Shown here: in pieces, positions 53,037 to 61,780 of the stretch
How positions within the stretch are numbered: position 1 is the first letter of the stretch
Layout of the letters: each line of letters begins with the position of its first letter
DNA from: Epilithonimonas zeae
GTDB lineage: Bacteria; Bacteroidota; Bacteroidia; Flavobacteriales; Weeksellaceae
DNA: 64,000 bases
Reading direction: 5' to 3'
NCBI RefSeq assembly: GCF_023278365.1
Contig: NZ_CP075338.1
Span: 310,001 to 374,000 of the forward strand
Position numbers and translations under genes: made by a program
The notes under the pieces: model-generated
Told to the model about the DNA's origin: nothing
The model's database searches: none
What the model saw: only the letters and a program-made list of their open reading frames with translations

Positions 53037-53936
53037 ATGAAAAAAATTCTCATAAGCGGCGCAACCGGACTTGTTGGTAAGAAACTCACCCGAAAGCTAT
53101 ATGAGCGCGGCTACAAAGTTGAAATTCTTGTTCGTTCCAAATCAAAAAATACAGACTTCAAATCCTATATCTGGGACTATGAAAATGGATTTTTAGAAGA
53201 AGGTGCCTTAGACAATACTTATATTTTTATCCATTTGGCAGGAGCTTCGATCAGTAAGCGCTGGACGAAAGATTACAAAAAAGAAATCTATAAAAGCAGA
53301 ATAGATTCGGCGCAGTTCATTTATGAAAAGATGCTGGAGAAAGATATTCATCCAGAGGCAGTTATCTCATCTTCTGCCGTAGGTTTTTATGGACAAATCA
53401 CATCAGAACATATTTTTTCGGAAGATGATTCGCCCGCAGAAGATTTTTTAGGAAGCATTTGTACAGATTGGGAACTCAAAGCTTTGCAATTTGAAAATCT
53501 TGGTAGCAGAGTGGTCAGAATCAGAACTTCAACTGTTTTATCAGAAAAAGGTGGTGCTTTGGAGACGCTGAAAAAACCAATTGAACTGAATGTTGGTGCT
53601 GCTCTAGGAAGCGGTAAACAGTATTTTCCTTGGATTCATATTGATGATTTGGTGAATATCTATTTCAAAGCTGTAGAAGATGTTTCTATGAATGGTGCTT
53701 ATAATGCTTCGGCTCCTGATTTCGTAACCAACGAAATTCTGACCGAAAAAATCGCTTCTCATCTCAATAAGAAAATATTTCTTCCCCATATCCCCAAGTT
53801 TATGATTAAAACTATTTTAGGGGAAATGTCAGTTTTGGCTTTGGAAGGAAGTCGAACTTCTTCAGCAAAAATTGAGAATGCAGGATTTAAATTTGTATAT
53901 GATAATTTGGATAAAGCTTTAGCTGATGTTATTTAA
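53037..53936 (+). CDS. TIGR01777-family NAD(P)-binding epimerase-like protein (SDR39U1 type)
   Basis: 299 residues. The Rossmann start is KKILISGATGLVGKKLTRKL. Family markers are HLAGASISKRWTKDYKKEIYKSRI, ISSSAVGFYG, RTSTVLSEKGGALETLKKP and the C-terminal helical DUF1731-like part (LPHIPKFMIKTILGEMSVLALEGSR). Members are widespread; the substrate is unknown, and some are linked with cell division or photosystem assembly in other organisms. The start codon ATG 53037 directly precedes the Rossmann fold. Confidence 0.87.
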   Translation: MKKILISGATGLVGKKLTRKLYERGYKVEILVRSKSKNTDFKSYIWDYENGFLEEGALDNTYIFIHLAGASISKRWTKDYKKEIYKSRIDSAQFIYEKMLEKDIHPEAVISSSAVGFYGQITSEHIFSEDDSPAEDFLGSICTDWELKALQFENLGSRVVRIRTSTVLSEKGGALETLKKPIELNVGAALGSGKQYFPWIHIDDLVNIYFKAVEDVSMNGAYNASAPDFVTNEILTEKIASHLNKKIFLPHIPKFMIKTILGEMSVLALEGSRTSSAKIENAGFKFVYDNLDKALADVI

Positions 53937-53972
53937 CAATTTGTATATTTGAGATTATTCAGTTTCTTATTT

Positions 53973-54563
53973 ATGAAAAATAAAATAACACTTAGGAGTT
54001 TAATTTCTTTAAGTTTCCTACTTTTCTTTTTACCATTTTTAAAAACCTGTTCTGACACTCATAGAGCAGAAATAGTTGAAACTGTAGTCGTAGATTCGAC
54101 AAATACAATTATAAAGGAAAATGACACAGGACATGCATTTAAAAGATTGTCGCAAAAACAAGAAAGTGAAGCTTTAGTAAGAGATGAAAATATTCAAATT
54201 GCTAATAAAAAAGAATCTTTGACTTATAGTTTTTATGGACTTTTGATAAACACTTTAGGTAAAGGAGAATTCGATTCAAATCCATTTTTAGACAAAACAT
54301 TTTATCCATTATTTGGATTTTTGTTGGTATTAATAATAAAAATCGTAATGCTTGGATTATCATTTACTCATAAGATACAAACCGTGAAAAGGCTATCTGT
54401 AATTAATTTAATTTTATTAGCGACTTCTACAATTTTACTCTATTTTTGTGAAGTTTTGGAAGCAATAGATCAGATTAAAATTGGTTACTATTTAATCATT
54501 ATTAATTTTATTTTAATTATTATTTTTTGCAGAAAAGTTCTGAAAGAAAATCCAATAGCTTAA
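53973..54563 (+). CDS. Uncharacterised inner-membrane protein, four to five helices
   Basis: 196 residues from ATG 53973; an upstream in-frame TTG at 53949 is less likely. A hydrophobic N-terminal segment (about 8-24) is followed by about 80 polar residues (DTHRAEIVETVVVDSTN...) on the far side of the membrane, then three hydrophobic helices (about 105-125, 140-160, 168-186). No family was recognised. The 3' end of this gene is only 11 bases before the start of the coiled-coil membrane protein, so the two are probably expressed together. Confidence 0.65.
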   Translation: MKNKITLRSLISLSFLLFFLPFLKTCSDTHRAEIVETVVVDSTNTIIKENDTGHAFKRLSQKQESEALVRDENIQIANKKESLTYSFYGLLINTLGKGEFDSNPFLDKTFYPLFGFLLVLIIKIVMLGLSFTHKIQTVKRLSVINLILLATSTILLYFCEVLEAIDQIKIGYYLIIINFILIIIFCRKVLKENPIA

Positions 54564-54574
54564 AAAAATCATCA

Positions 54575-55120
54575 ATGAGATTGACTGAAGAAAATAAAGA
54601 AAAACTATCTGTTTTAGAAAAAATTGCGAATGGAATTATTTGGTGGGTAGGTTCTATTCAGTCATTGGTTTTTCATACTATTTTTTTTATTGTCAGTTTT
54701 GCTTTACCTGTTTTTAATATTGTAGAATTTGAACATATGTTGTTGGTTCTCACAACGGTAGTTTCTTTGGAGGCAATTTATCTGGCAATTTTTATTCAGA
54801 TGTCAGTTAACAAAAGTTCTGAACATATAGAGGATTTGAAAGAAGATGTTAATGAAATTCAGGAAGATATAGATGAGATTCAGGAAGATATTGAGGAAAT
54901 TCAGGAAGATGTAGAGGAAATCCAAGAGGATATTGATGAAATCCAAGAAGATGTGGAGGAAATCAATGAAGATGATGACGACGAAGACCACAGCGAACGT
55001 GCCAGAACAGTAATGCTGAAAAGCAAGGTCACTAATAATAAGAACGATATCAAAAACCTGAAAGATAAAATCAAAGAACTCGAAAGTTTGATTGAAAAAA
55101 TAAAAAAAGAAGGGGAGTAA
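54575..55120 (+). CDS. DUF1003-like membrane protein with heptad-repeat coiled coil
   Basis: 181 residues from ATG 54575 (MRLTEENKEKLSVLEKIA). Two membrane helices (about 20-42 and 50-75; WWVGSIQSLVFHTIFFIVSF and VVSLEAIYLAIFIQMSVNKS) resemble DUF1003. These are followed by a strongly acidic cytoplasmic coiled coil built from near-identical 7-residue units EIQED(I/V)(D/E), then an EDDDDED patch and a second, basic coiled coil (KNDIKNLKDKIKELESLIEK). The coil is encoded by a 21-base tandem repeat (54854-54979). It would oligomerise or scaffold partners at the inner face of the membrane; the function is unknown. Confidence 0.75.
   Translation: MRLTEENKEKLSVLEKIANGIIWWVGSIQSLVFHTIFFIVSFALPVFNIVEFEHMLLVLTTVVSLEAIYLAIFIQMSVNKSSEHIEDLKEDVNEIQEDIDEIQEDIEEIQEDVEEIQEDIDEIQEDVEEINEDDDDEDHSERARTVMLKSKVTNNKNDIKNLKDKIKELESLIEKIKKEGE
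54854..54979 (+). repeat. 21-base tandem coding repeat, 6 copies
   Basis: Six in-frame units of the form GAAATTCAGGAAGATATAGA(T), each encoding EIQED plus two residues; the last is degenerate (EINEDDD). Base identity between adjacent units is high enough for slippage or recombination to change coil length in steps of one heptad. Confidence 0.9.
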
Positions 55121-55121
55121 A

Positions 55122-56234
55122 TTATAACTCCAATTTCAAAATCTTCTCCATTTGGTTTTGGTTAACAGCTTCCGGAATCATACTAAAAATAAAATTCCGA
55201 AATCCTGTAAAATGTTCCCATTGTGCTAGTTTTCCAAGTGTCCAACTTGTGTTCACAATATGATTAACCTTTTCCTTCCTGAGTATTTCAAATTGAGAAA
55301 AAATCTTATTCCAATCCTTTTCAGTTTCCAATAGTTTCCCAATCACAAAAGCATCTTCAACGGCTTGGCAACCGCCTTGTCCCATATTAGACGTTGTTGC
55401 GTGGGCTGCGTCACCAATTAAACAAAGATTTTCCGTTGACCAATTATCCATTGGTTTGATGTCGATGATGTCATTCAGAATAATTTGGTCTTTGGAAGTT
55501 TTAGAAATCATTTCCAAAATATCAGGATGGAAACCTCTGAATTCCTTCAACAAATCAATACTCTCCGAATAAAACCTCTCATTGATCAAAGCGTACCAAT
55601 ACAAAGTGTTTTCTCTGATTTTCACAAAGCCAAAACGTTTTCCTTTTCCCCACATTTCATAGGCGTTGTGCCTGTATCTTTTCGGAATTTCGGTTTGTAG
55701 AATTCCACGCCAGCATTTTTGTTTGGCATTTCTGATTTCGCCAGATTTCAGAATTTGATTTCGAACCAAAGATTTTACGCCATCCGCTCCAAAAACGATT
55801 TCACTTTCAATTTCTGTTTTATCTTCAAAAGTCAAATGGTAATTTTCTTTCTTCTCAATTTTCGAAAGACGTTTATTTAGAACAATATGTTCCGAAATAT
55901 TTTCACTCAAGATTTTTTGCAAATCCGCTCTGTGAATGGCAATGTTGCAGACCTTATATTTGCTTTCAAGTTTTAGAACATCGGTTTTGGAAATGGTTTT
56001 TAGATTTTTATCAGTAATGATTAATGCGTGCATTTTCGTTCCTGCATCCTCGATTTTCTCTTTCAATCCGAGTTTGTCAAAGATTTGCATTGCATTTCCA
56101 GCCATTGCTATTCCTGCTCCCACAGGTTTTATTTCCGGCGCACTTTAATAGATTTTGAAATCGATGTTTTGTTGCTTTAGAACATTTCCCAAAGTCAAAC
56201 CGCCAATTCCGCCACCAATGATTGAGATGCTCAT
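55122..56234 (-). pseudogene. FAD-dependent aromatic-ring monooxygenase interrupted by an in-frame stop
   Basis: Starting at ATG 56234 the minus strand reads MSISIIGGGIGGLTLGNVLK, a perfect GxGxxG FAD-binding start, up to FKIY at codon 29. Codon 30 is TAA (56147-56145), and the same frame continues SAPEIKPVGAGIAMAGNAMQ for another 333+ codons to 55122. The PHBH-family motifs VFGADGVKSLVRNQI (DG motif) and CLIGDAAHATTSNMGQGG (GD motif) are intact. Homologs usually have a glutamate at the stop position (IYE), so GAA to TAA is the likely change. The gene follows the upstream lipoprotein gene without a gap. A downstream GTG restart at 56123 would lack the dinucleotide-binding motif. Confidence 0.85.
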
Positions 56235-56828
56235 TTATTTAACGCTTTTTAATTCTGTCAACAACTGATTTTGCTTGTTGACGAATTGAGTCAAGCTGTC
56301 GGTCTTCAAAGGATGGGCTTGTTGATATTTTTCAATTTCAGGAATTGTTTTCTTAATTCTGAAAACAATATATTGGTCTTTGATTTTAGATTGATTTCCA
56401 TTAATTCGTTGAATCAAATCCTTAATATTCTTAGTCTTTAACTCGTATTTTTCCGAGCTCATCTTTATATATGCTCCCACTTGTTTCTTTGTTATAGAAT
56501 CTGTAATTGCTCTGGTCAAATGCTTTGCATCATTATAATAGATAGCTGATTTATTAATCACATCCTCATATCTCGAAATTGTCTTTTGAGTTCTTTCATT
56601 GATATCGCTGATTTTCTCATCCAATAATTTAAGGTTTTTATCATTTTTCATCAATTCATTATAAATCTGATGAACCATATTTTCACTATATCGCCCTCGT
56701 TTTAACGAACTCATTGGAGAAGATTCTGCATTGTCAACGGCATTTTCTACAATTGGAGGATTAGTTTTAGTTTCATCGCAAGAAATAACAAAGAAAGAAA
56801 AAGCAAACAATAAAAATATTCTTTTCAT
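56235..56828 (-). CDS. Uncharacterised lipoprotein
   Basis: 197 residues. The lipoprotein signal ends FFVISC (C17), followed by a mostly helical, charged mature protein with coiled-coil propensity (LKLLDEKISDINERTQKTIS...). No domain was recognised. Its stop codon abuts the start codon of the interrupted monooxygenase gene. The sequence gives no hint of function beyond envelope location. Confidence 0.7.
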   Translation of the reverse strand: MKRIFLLFAFSFFVISCDETKTNPPIVENAVDNAESSPMSSLKRGRYSENMVHQIYNELMKNDKNLKLLDEKISDINERTQKTISRYEDVINKSAIYYNDAKHLTRAITDSITKKQVGAYIKMSSEKYELKTKNIKDLIQRINGNQSKIKDQYIVFRIKKTIPEIEKYQQAHPLKTDSLTQFVNKQNQLLTELKSVK

Positions 56829-56879
56829 AGTGGTTTTTGATTTTAAACAAAGTTAATTTATTCCTTCAATTATAGACAC

Positions 56880-56908
56880 AAAAAAAGCAAGACCAAAAAG
56901 TCTTGCTT
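56880..56908 (-). terminator. Intrinsic terminator of rpoD
   Basis: Stem AAGCAAGAC / GTCTTGCTT (9 bp) with a 6-base loop; on the minus strand it is followed by a run of T. Confidence 0.88.
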
Positions 56909-56933
56909 CAATTTCATTCCGAAAAATGAATTT

Positions 56934-57800
56934 TTATTTACCAAGGTAAGACTTCAAAATCTTACTTCTTGTATTATGTTTCAATCTCTTGATTGCTTTT
57001 TCCTTAATTTGACGAACTCTTTCTCTCGTTAGGTCAAAAGTTTCTCCAATTTCTTCCAAAGTCATTGGGTGTTTTCCGTTCAATCCGAAATACAATCTTA
57101 CCAAATCAGCTTCTCTCGGCGTCAAAGTTTGAAGAGCCCTTTCAATTTCAATTTGTAGAGATTCCAACATCAGATCTTTGTCTGGACTTGGAGATTCTCC
57201 CGAACGCAAAACGTCATAAAGGTTAGAATCTTCACCTTCCACAAGCGGCGCATCCATCGATAGGTGACGACCACTGTTTTTCATAGATTCTTTGATGTCT
57301 TCCTCGCTCATATCCAGAACTTCTGCCAATTCTTCCGGAGAAGGCGGTCTTTCGTTCTCTTGCTCCAAGTGAGCATAAGCTTTGTTGATTTTGTTGATAG
57401 AACCAATCTTATTCAAAGGTAATCTTACAATTCTCGACTGCTCAGCCAAAGCCTGCAAAATCGATTGACGAATCCACCAAACAGCATAAGAAATGAATTT
57501 GAAACCTCTCGTTTCATCATATCTTTTCGCTGCTTTCATCAAACCAAGATTTCCTTCGTTAATCAAATCCGGAAGAGAAAGTCCTTGATTCTGATACTGT
57601 TTAGAAACCGAGACCACGAAACGTAAGTTAGCTTTGATTAGTTTTTCCAATGCAGCTCTGTCTCCGGCACGGATTCTCTGAGCCAAATCTACCTCTTCAT
57701 CAGCGGTAATCAATTCAACTTTTCCAATCTCTTGCAGATACTTGTCTAGTGATGCGGTTTCCCTGTTGGTAACCTGTTTTGTAATTTTTAATTGTCTCAT
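56934..57800 (-). CDS. rpoD: Primary sigma factor (RpoD/SigA family, short Bacteroidota form)
   Basis: 288 residues: no region 1.1, region 1.2 at the start ([20 protein letters not shown]), region 2 with the aromatic melting patch and -10 recognition helix ([20 protein letters not shown]), region 3 ([16 protein letters not shown]), and region 4 HTH ([30 protein letters not shown]-like). The short size is normal for the phylum, whose sigma recognises TTTG/TAnnTTTG promoters. It is a single gene with its own terminator. The convergent side is repeat-rich intergenic DNA. Confidence 0.96.
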   Translation of the reverse strand: MRQLKITKQVTNRETASLDKYLQEIGKVELITADEEVDLAQRIRAGDRAALEKLIKANLRFVVSVSKQYQNQGLSLPDLINEGNLGLMKAAKRYDETRGFKFISYAVWWIRQSILQALAEQSRIVRLPLNKIGSINKINKAYAHLEQENERPPSPEELAEVLDMSEEDIKESMKNSGRHLSMDAPLVEGEDSNLYDVLRSGESPSPDKDLMLESLQIEIERALQTLTPREADLVRLYFGLNGKHPMTLEEIGETFDLTRERVRQIKEKAIKRLKHNTRSKILKSYLGK

Positions 57801-57928
57801 TATAAAAACCTCATTCTGTTAGGTTGCATTATATTATACGATGAGAACATCAAAAAGGTTACAAATATTTTAATTTCATCAGATTAATGTTCATTTTTAA
57901 CTTAATTTAAAATTAATTAGTAAAATTT

Positions 57929-57998
57929 GGGCAGCTATTTCCGCCTTCCACTCCCGCTATCCGCCAGAGGCGGATGAGCTCCGTTCAAGTCGGGCTGC
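57929..57998. repeat. REP-like element, copy B
   Basis: Nearly identical to 43202-43271, including the central ATCCGCC-AGA-GGCGGAT hairpin and the GGGCAGC / GCTGC ends. It lies in the same strand sense as copy A. Confidence 0.8.
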
Positions 57999-58036
57999 AA
58001 GATTCCACATAAAAACAACATTAAGTAATAAAATCC

Positions 58037-58093
58037 AATATTGTCATTCCGTAGGAATCTAGACTGCTGAAATTCCTACGGAATGACAATATT
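58037..58093. repeat. Perfect 22-bp inverted repeat (large hairpin)
   Basis: The arms 58037-58058 and 58072-58093 are exact reverse complements over 22 bases (core TTGTCATTCCGTAGGAAT) with a 13-base spacer. There is no T-run and no reading frame. It resembles palindromic intergenic elements beginning TTGTCATTC; a degenerate relative is at 23708. Confidence 0.85.
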
Positions 58094-58235
58094 ATGTTTA
58101 ATACTAAATCAGCAAAATCCCATAATCAGCGATAAATTTATAATCAATAAGTACTTCAACCACACATTTCTCTGTAAATCAATTATTCTTAACAAAAATT
58201 AGGTTTTCAAAATTCTCTGTATCAATTCTAATTGT

Positions 58236-58243
58236 TATTTTTG
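58236..58243 (+). promoter_or_regulatory. -7 element of gldD, possibly leaderless transcript
   Basis: TATTTTTG matches TAnnTTTG exactly and ends 4 bases before the gldD ATG, so transcription would start at or next to the start codon. Confidence 0.45.
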
Positions 58244-58247
58244 CCGA

Positions 58248-58808
58248 ATGTTTAAAAATCTGATCAGAATTTTTGTTGGTCTATCGTTATTCTCCTGTGG
58301 CAAAGAACCTGTTCCAAAGCCCAAAGGAGACTTGCGTCTGGAATACCCCAATCCAAAATATCTGAGTTTTTCTTCACCCTGCAATTATTCCTTTGACTAT
58401 TCGGATTTCGCGAATATCAAAGATGCAAAACAGCCTTGCTGGTACAATCTGTCTTATCCGAAGATGAAGGCTAATGTTTTCATTACTTATTTTCCAATTA
58501 AGAATGATTTTCAGTTACACGTAAAAGAGGTAGAAAAAATGGTTTATGAACATACGATAAAAGCGAGTTCTATAGATACCAAGACTTTTGCTTATCCTGA
58601 AAAAAAAGTATACGGGAATTTCTATGAATTGAAGGGACAGACAGCGTCTAATATTCAGTTTTTTGTGACGGATAGTACGAGACATTTTGTAACAGGGAAT
58701 TTATATTTCAATTCCCGTCCGAAACCGGATTCTTTAGCGCCGGCTGTGGATTATATCAAAAAAGATCTTCTGCATATTATAGATTCCTTTGAATGGAAGA
58801 ATAACTAA
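58248..58808 (+). CDS. gldD: Gliding motility lipoprotein GldD
   Basis: 186 residues. The lipoprotein signal ends LSLFSC (C17). The mature sequence begins GKEPVPKPKGDLRLEYPNPK and includes CNYSFDYSDFA, KQPCWYNLSYPKMKANVFITYF and a QFFVTDSTRHFVTGNLYFN strand, all hallmarks of GldD. GldD is needed for gliding and is linked with T9SS function, consistent with the many T9SS cargo proteins of this window. No other gld or spr gene lies nearby. Confidence 0.9.
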   Translation: MFKNLIRIFVGLSLFSCGKEPVPKPKGDLRLEYPNPKYLSFSSPCNYSFDYSDFANIKDAKQPCWYNLSYPKMKANVFITYFPIKNDFQLHVKEVEKMVYEHTIKASSIDTKTFAYPEKKVYGNFYELKGQTASNIQFFVTDSTRHFVTGNLYFNSRPKPDSLAPAVDYIKKDLLHIIDSFEWKNN

Positions 58809-58900
58809 GAAACAAGATAAAAAAAATCAAGAAACAAGATTCTTAATTAAAATTATAAATTAAAATATCCGATCTGATCTCGGAAAAAAAACAAATAAAT

Positions 58901-59821
58901 ATGAAATTACTAGCAGTAGGAACTGTAGCATTTGATGCCATCGAAACACCTTTTGGACAAACAGATAAAATTCTTGGTGGTGCAGCCACTTATATTGGTC
59001 TAGCAGCTTCATCTTTGGATACAGAAGTAAGTTTGGTTTCTGTAATCGGAGGTGATTTTCCGCAGGAATATCTTGATATGATGACTTCTAAAAACATCAA
59101 TGTTGATGGAGTAGAAATGGTAAAAGATGGTAAAACTTTTTTCTGGAGCGGGAAATATCATAACGACCTTAATTCCAGAGATACTTTGGTTACGGAACTT
59201 AATGTTTTAGCTGATTTTGATCCAAAAGTTCCGGAACATTCTGCAGATGCCGAAGTTTTATTGTTGGGAAATCTTGATCCCGTAGTTCAACTTTCGGTTT
59301 TAGAAAGAATGAAAACAAAACCACAACTGGTAATCCTTGATACAATGAATTTCTGGATGGATATCGCTTGGGATAACCTAATGAAAGTAATTGCTAAAAC
59401 GGATGTTATTACAATTAATGACGAAGAAGCAAGACAACTTTCAGGAGAGTATTCTTTGGTAAAAGCTGCTAAGAAAATCCACGAATTAGGACCAAAATAT
59501 GTCATCATCAAAAAAGGAGAACACGGCGCTTTGCTTTTCCACGAGGGGAAAGTTTTTGCCATTCCTGCTTTGCCTTTGGAAGAAGTTTTTGATCCAACAG
59601 GAGCTGGTGATACTTTCGCTGGAGGATTTGCGGCTTATCTTACGAAGAAAGGCGATTTCAGTTTTGAAACTATGAAAACGGCTATTCTTGTAGGAAGTGC
59701 AATGGCTTCTTTCACGGTAGAAAAATTCGGGACAGAAAGAATCGAAACTGTTACAAAAAAAGAATTGTCTGAGAGAATCAATCAATTCAAAGAATTGACC
59801 TCTTTCGAATCTACAATATAA
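58901..59821 (+). CDS. PfkB-family carbohydrate/nucleoside kinase
   Basis: 306 residues. N-terminal GTVAFDAIETPFGQTDKILGGAATYIGLAAS is the substrate-lid region, and ITINDEEARQLSG and FDPTGAGDTFAGGFAAYL (catalytic Asp and anion hole) are classical PfkB signatures. The substrate is not evident; similar Bacteroidota proteins are labelled sugar or adenosine kinases. It lies between gldD (92 bases) and the first PPIase gene (57 bases), all on the plus strand. Confidence 0.85.
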   Translation: MKLLAVGTVAFDAIETPFGQTDKILGGAATYIGLAASSLDTEVSLVSVIGGDFPQEYLDMMTSKNINVDGVEMVKDGKTFFWSGKYHNDLNSRDTLVTELNVLADFDPKVPEHSADAEVLLLGNLDPVVQLSVLERMKTKPQLVILDTMNFWMDIAWDNLMKVIAKTDVITINDEEARQLSGEYSLVKAAKKIHELGPKYVIIKKGEHGALLFHEGKVFAIPALPLEEVFDPTGAGDTFAGGFAAYLTKKGDFSFETMKTAILVGSAMASFTVEKFGTERIETVTKKELSERINQFKELTSFESTI

Positions 59822-59878
59822 ATTTAACCTTATCAGAATTTAGCACTCAAATGAGTGTCATAAATTAACATATATAAA

Positions 59879-61714
59879 ATGAAGAAGATTTTTTTTCCAG
59901 TTGTTTTAGCATTTGTCTCGCAAACTGCTTTTTCACAATATCTGATTGTTGGCAAAGACAGCATCTCTGTAAAAGATTATATCAAAGAAAATAAATATGG
60001 GCTGGAAACCAACGGTCCTGATAAATCTGTAAATTCTACAGTAGAATTTTTGCTATTACAACAATTAGCAAAGGAAAAAAAAGCAGATACGCTTAATTTT
60101 TTCGTTAATTCTTACAATCAAAAATTATCTGAGTTAAGAGAGCAAAAATTCTATCCAAAACCGATTATAGATCCATTGGTTCAGGACTTTGTTAATTCGA
60201 ACAAGATTGAAACTCAGGTTTTACTTTTCATCAAAGAAAAAAAATCGGATGATAAAACCGACTACAAAGCACTTTACAATGAAGTGAAAGCCGGTAAAAT
60301 GACAATGGAAGATTTCTTGGCAAAAAATGCTAAACCAGAAGCCGCAAAACCATTTTATGTAAAACCAGGAATGCTGGATTATGAGCTTTATCAGCAGATA
60401 AAAAATGCTCCGGCTAATTCATATACCACATTTATAGACAAACCCAATGTTGTCGCTTTTGCAAAAGTGGTGAATACAAGACCTAGCCTTGGTTACATGA
60501 TTTTTGGCGTTTTGTCTCTTCCAAAGGATGATAATTATGAAACGACTAAAGCTAAAATTTATAAAGAACTGGCTTCTGGAAAGAAATTCCAAGCGGTTGT
60601 AAAAGAATTTGGCGCTACTGAAGAAGAGAAAAATTCTGGAGGTGCAGTAATGGGATCACCAATTTTACCGGATGAAGTTTATAATGCTCTGAAAGGTCAG
60701 AAGAAAGATTATTACACAACAGAACCAATTTTGTTTGGCGACAAATATTTTATCTTCAATATTTATAATATCGAGCCTTATCAATTGACAGATGATAACA
60801 GAAGATTTTTCCAAAAAGAAATGTTATCTACAAGTTATGGTGAAGAGGCGACTTCTAAATTGGTAAACTGGCTGAAAACTCAGGATAAATTTACAGAAAC
60901 TAAAGATTTTGCTGAGATCAAAAAATCTTATCAGGCTTACCTTAATCCGAAAAATCCTAAAGCTGTTCTTTTCACTTATGGGAAGAATGCAGTGACTTAC
61001 GAAGATCTTAAAAAAGCCATAGATTCTCAGTACAAAAGTTTGGAATTGATTCCAACTGCTCAGTGGGCAGAGCTTGTAGATTACCAGGCGGAGCAATACA
61101 TTATTGGTGTTTATGCTAAGAATTTTGAAAATCTTCCTGAGGTAAAACCAGAATTGACAGAACTTAAGAAAAATTTATTCTCTGAATATATCTTCTCTGA
61201 ATATCTGAAAGATGAGGTGAAAAATAATCCTCAGCTTTTTACTGAATATTATAATGCCAACAAGTCCAAATTTGTTTGGGAGAAAAGAGCAGAATCCAGA
61301 GCGGCTGTTATTTCTGACCCAAAACTGGTAAATGAAATTGAGAAAGAAGTAAAAGATCCTAAAAAATGGACGGCACTAAAAGAGAAATATAAAAATCAGG
61401 TAAACGATAAAAACCAAGTTTTGGTTCATTTTGAAGAAGGTAAGATTCAGGAAAGTGCGGATATTTTCAAAAAACATAATGTACCATTTAAAAAAGGAAC
61501 TTTTGCAACCAAAATATCAGACAGAGATGTGATTGTTGCCATTGATGAATTGTTGCCGGAACAGCAGATGACGTTGGAAGAATCTAAGGAAGATATGACA
61601 GATGCTGTAACAGAAAAAGTATTGCAGACGACTATAGCCAATCAGAGAGCAAAAACTAAAGTTGAGATTGAGCCTGCTTTTATGGCAGAACTGAAGAAAA
61701 ATTTTAAGAAATAA
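59879..61714 (+). CDS. Large periplasmic peptidyl-prolyl isomerase-like protein
   Basis: 611 residues with signal peptide (about 1-19, AFSQ). A parvulin-like domain is visible at about residues 195-300: SLGYMIFGVLSLPKDDNYET, SGKKFQAVVKEFGATEEEKN, SGGAVMGSPILPDEVYNALK and FGDKYFIFNIYNIEPYQL. The long helical C-terminal part resembles SurA/PpiD-like chaperone regions and ends in a Lys-rich tail. It is probably a periplasmic chaperone for outer-membrane proteins. It sits 66 bases before the surA-like gene, so the two may work together. Confidence 0.82.
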   Translation: MKKIFFPVVLAFVSQTAFSQYLIVGKDSISVKDYIKENKYGLETNGPDKSVNSTVEFLLLQQLAKEKKADTLNFFVNSYNQKLSELREQKFYPKPIIDPLVQDFVNSNKIETQVLLFIKEKKSDDKTDYKALYNEVKAGKMTMEDFLAKNAKPEAAKPFYVKPGMLDYELYQQIKNAPANSYTTFIDKPNVVAFAKVVNTRPSLGYMIFGVLSLPKDDNYETTKAKIYKELASGKKFQAVVKEFGATEEEKNSGGAVMGSPILPDEVYNALKGQKKDYYTTEPILFGDKYFIFNIYNIEPYQLTDDNRRFFQKEMLSTSYGEEATSKLVNWLKTQDKFTETKDFAEIKKSYQAYLNPKNPKAVLFTYGKNAVTYEDLKKAIDSQYKSLELIPTAQWAELVDYQAEQYIIGVYAKNFENLPEVKPELTELKKNLFSEYIFSEYLKDEVKNNPQLFTEYYNANKSKFVWEKRAESRAAVISDPKLVNEIEKEVKDPKKWTALKEKYKNQVNDKNQVLVHFEEGKIQESADIFKKHNVPFKKGTFATKISDRDVIVAIDELLPEQQMTLEESKEDMTDAVTEKVLQTTIANQRAKTKVEIEPAFMAELKKNFKK

Positions 61715-61751
61715 TTATAACAAAAAATGAAGCAGAATTGATGGATAATCC

Positions 61752-61759
61752 TAATTTTG
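61752..61759 (+). promoter_or_regulatory. Candidate -7 element of the surA-like gene
   Basis: TAATTTTG fits TAnnTTTG, 21 bases before the ATG at 61781. The -33 spacing is not convincing. Confidence 0.3.
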
Positions 61760-61780
61760 CAGCTTAATAATCAAAATATA

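Larger units (their letters stand above)
57801..58247. other. rpoD-gldD intergenic region rich in repeats
   Basis: 447 bases with no gene. It holds the rpoD promoter area (about 57801-57900), the REP-like copy B (57929-57998), the large inverted repeat (58037-58093), and a TATTTTTG promoter element 4 bases before gldD. Confidence 0.7.

Noticed and set aside
54854-54979. Regularly spaced repeats that could look like a CRISPR array
   Set aside because: The units are contiguous 21-mers without spacers and are in frame inside a coding sequence, encoding a coiled coil.
56123-56234. Calling the monooxygenase an intact shorter gene starting at GTG 56123
   Set aside because: It would lack the GxGxxG FAD-binding motif, which is present in frame just upstream of the stop.
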